Source: JAZFYD01 sp036443405
GTDB taxonomy: Bacteria; Planctomycetota; PLA2
Assembly (NCBI GenBank): GCA_036443405.1
Contig: JAZFYD010000171.1
Coordinates: forward strand, 1-42,859
DNA: 42,859 bases
Direction: 5' to 3'
Shown here one piece after another: positions 42,471 through 42,859 of the stretch; within the stretch, counting starts at the first letter, position 1, and each line of letters starts with the position of its first letter. Made by a program: the position numbers and the translations under genes. Below the pieces are notes generated by a model, which was not told where the DNA came from, ran no database searches, and worked only from the letters and a program-made list of their open reading frames with translations.

Positions 42471-42859
42471 CTACTTCTTCTTGTTCTTGTTCTTGGGTTT
42501 CTTCGTGTAGTTCCTTTCAACGAACTTGCCGCCGCTTTGGAGCGCCAAAGTTCGAAGAAAGTAGTTGTCGTCCACGTCAACAGCGATCGTGTGGATGACG
42601 ATGCACGCGTTCTTGTTCCAGTCTCGCACGGCGTTGAGGATCACGTCGGGATCCATGAGTTTTGCGTTTTGGATCTTGGAGTCCGTCGGCGCACCGTCGC
42701 TGAGCAGAACGATCGTGTCGACCTTCGGCCCGCCGGATCCGGTCGTGCCTGAACGGCTCAGGACGCCCGCAACCGTGAACGCCTCCCGAAGCGCACCGAG
42801 CGTAAAAGTAGCGCCAGCGGCCTGAACCTTGTCGATGTCCAGGCGCGCGCGGCGTTTGA
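42471..42859 (-). CDS. VWA-domain protein, C-terminal part (5' end outside window)
   Basis: The frame is open from the right edge to TAG at 42471. It reads LREAFTVAGVL, then VDTIVLLSDGAPTDSKIQN and DWNKNACIVIHTIAVDVDDNYFLRTLALQSGGKFVERN, ending in a Lys/Asn-rich tail. LLSDGAPT and the IHTIAV..FL.TLA..SGG run parallel the C-terminal half of the neighbouring VWA gene, so they are paralogues. The MIDAS DxSxS and the N-terminus lie outside. Probably in one transcript with the downstream gene (8 bp gap). Confidence 0.78.
   Translation of the reverse strand, partial: KRRARLDIDKVQAAGATFTLGALREAFTVAGVLSRSGTTGSGGPKVDTIVLLSDGAPTDSKIQNAKLMDPDVILNAVRDWNKNACIVIHTIAVDVDDNYFLRTLALQSGGKFVERNYTKKPKNKNKKK

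Overview
This is a GC-rich, gene-dense bacterial chromosome segment. It carries genes of a diderm envelope (lipid A, heptose, LPS kinase), many planctomycete-style exported proteins of unknown function (an FGE-sulfatase-fold protein, HEAT + von Willebrand A proteins, small zinc-ribbon membrane proteins, a FecR-type anti-sigma factor) and flagellar sigma-28 regulation. An uncultured Planctomycetota member is my best guess. That is inference from gene content only: there is no rRNA gene in the window, and another GC-rich diderm phylum cannot be excluded.

Layout. (1) 1-6910, minus strand: a tight operon reading thioesterase, two LpxL/HtrB-like acyltransferases, a deoxyhypusine-synthase-like protein, full-length HldE, a separate HldE-type kinase, a separate HldE-type nucleotidyltransferase and a WaaP-like LPS kinase cut by the left edge. 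Most junctions overlap by 4-8 bp. The operon probably makes and decorates lipid A/heptose core. (2) 7024-13220: speA (plus strand) converges on a minus-strand group of LysM protein, exported protein, lpxK, GNAT acetyltransferase and esterase. (3) 13437-17149: an FGE-fold exported protein and a small partner gene, then about 1.1 kb without a credible protein gene. That stretch holds hairpin repeats, a long palindrome, a possible structured RNA and a strong terminator. (4) 17150-22580: a heterodimeric ABC exporter pair, then an ECF sigma factor with an overlapping anti-sigma/FecR/HEAT protein. (5) 22639-24201: a MITE-like element, then a small sigma-28 locus with fliA, a FlaG-like gene and a 56-residue FlgM-like gene facing fliA. 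(6) 24455-31881: an exported helical protein, a GT2 glycosyltransferase, an exported His/Arg/Pro heptad-repeat protein, a 5'-nucleotidase-family phosphoesterase, a GAF-GGDEF protein, an SDR oxidoreductase and a zinc-ribbon membrane protein. (7) 32293-42859: hairpin repeats, sppA, a glutaryl-CoA-dehydrogenase-like gene, several exported or membrane proteins, an M50 protease, a GT4 glycosyltransferase and two tandem VWA proteins, the last cut by the right edge.

Cross-cutting signals. Several genes have a TANNNT -10-like box ending only 6-8 nt before the start codon, which suggests leaderless transcription. Two families of short dispersed repeats sit in the long intergenic gaps: CCAACGSC-loop-GSCGTTGG hairpins and GGTGCCWGGT-ended elements. 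Perfect palindromes span the stop codons at two gene ends. The most unusual coding items are the heptad-repeat protein, the deoxyhypusine-synthase homologue without its catalytic lysine in an LPS operon, and the compact FliA/FlgM-like/FlaG-like locus.
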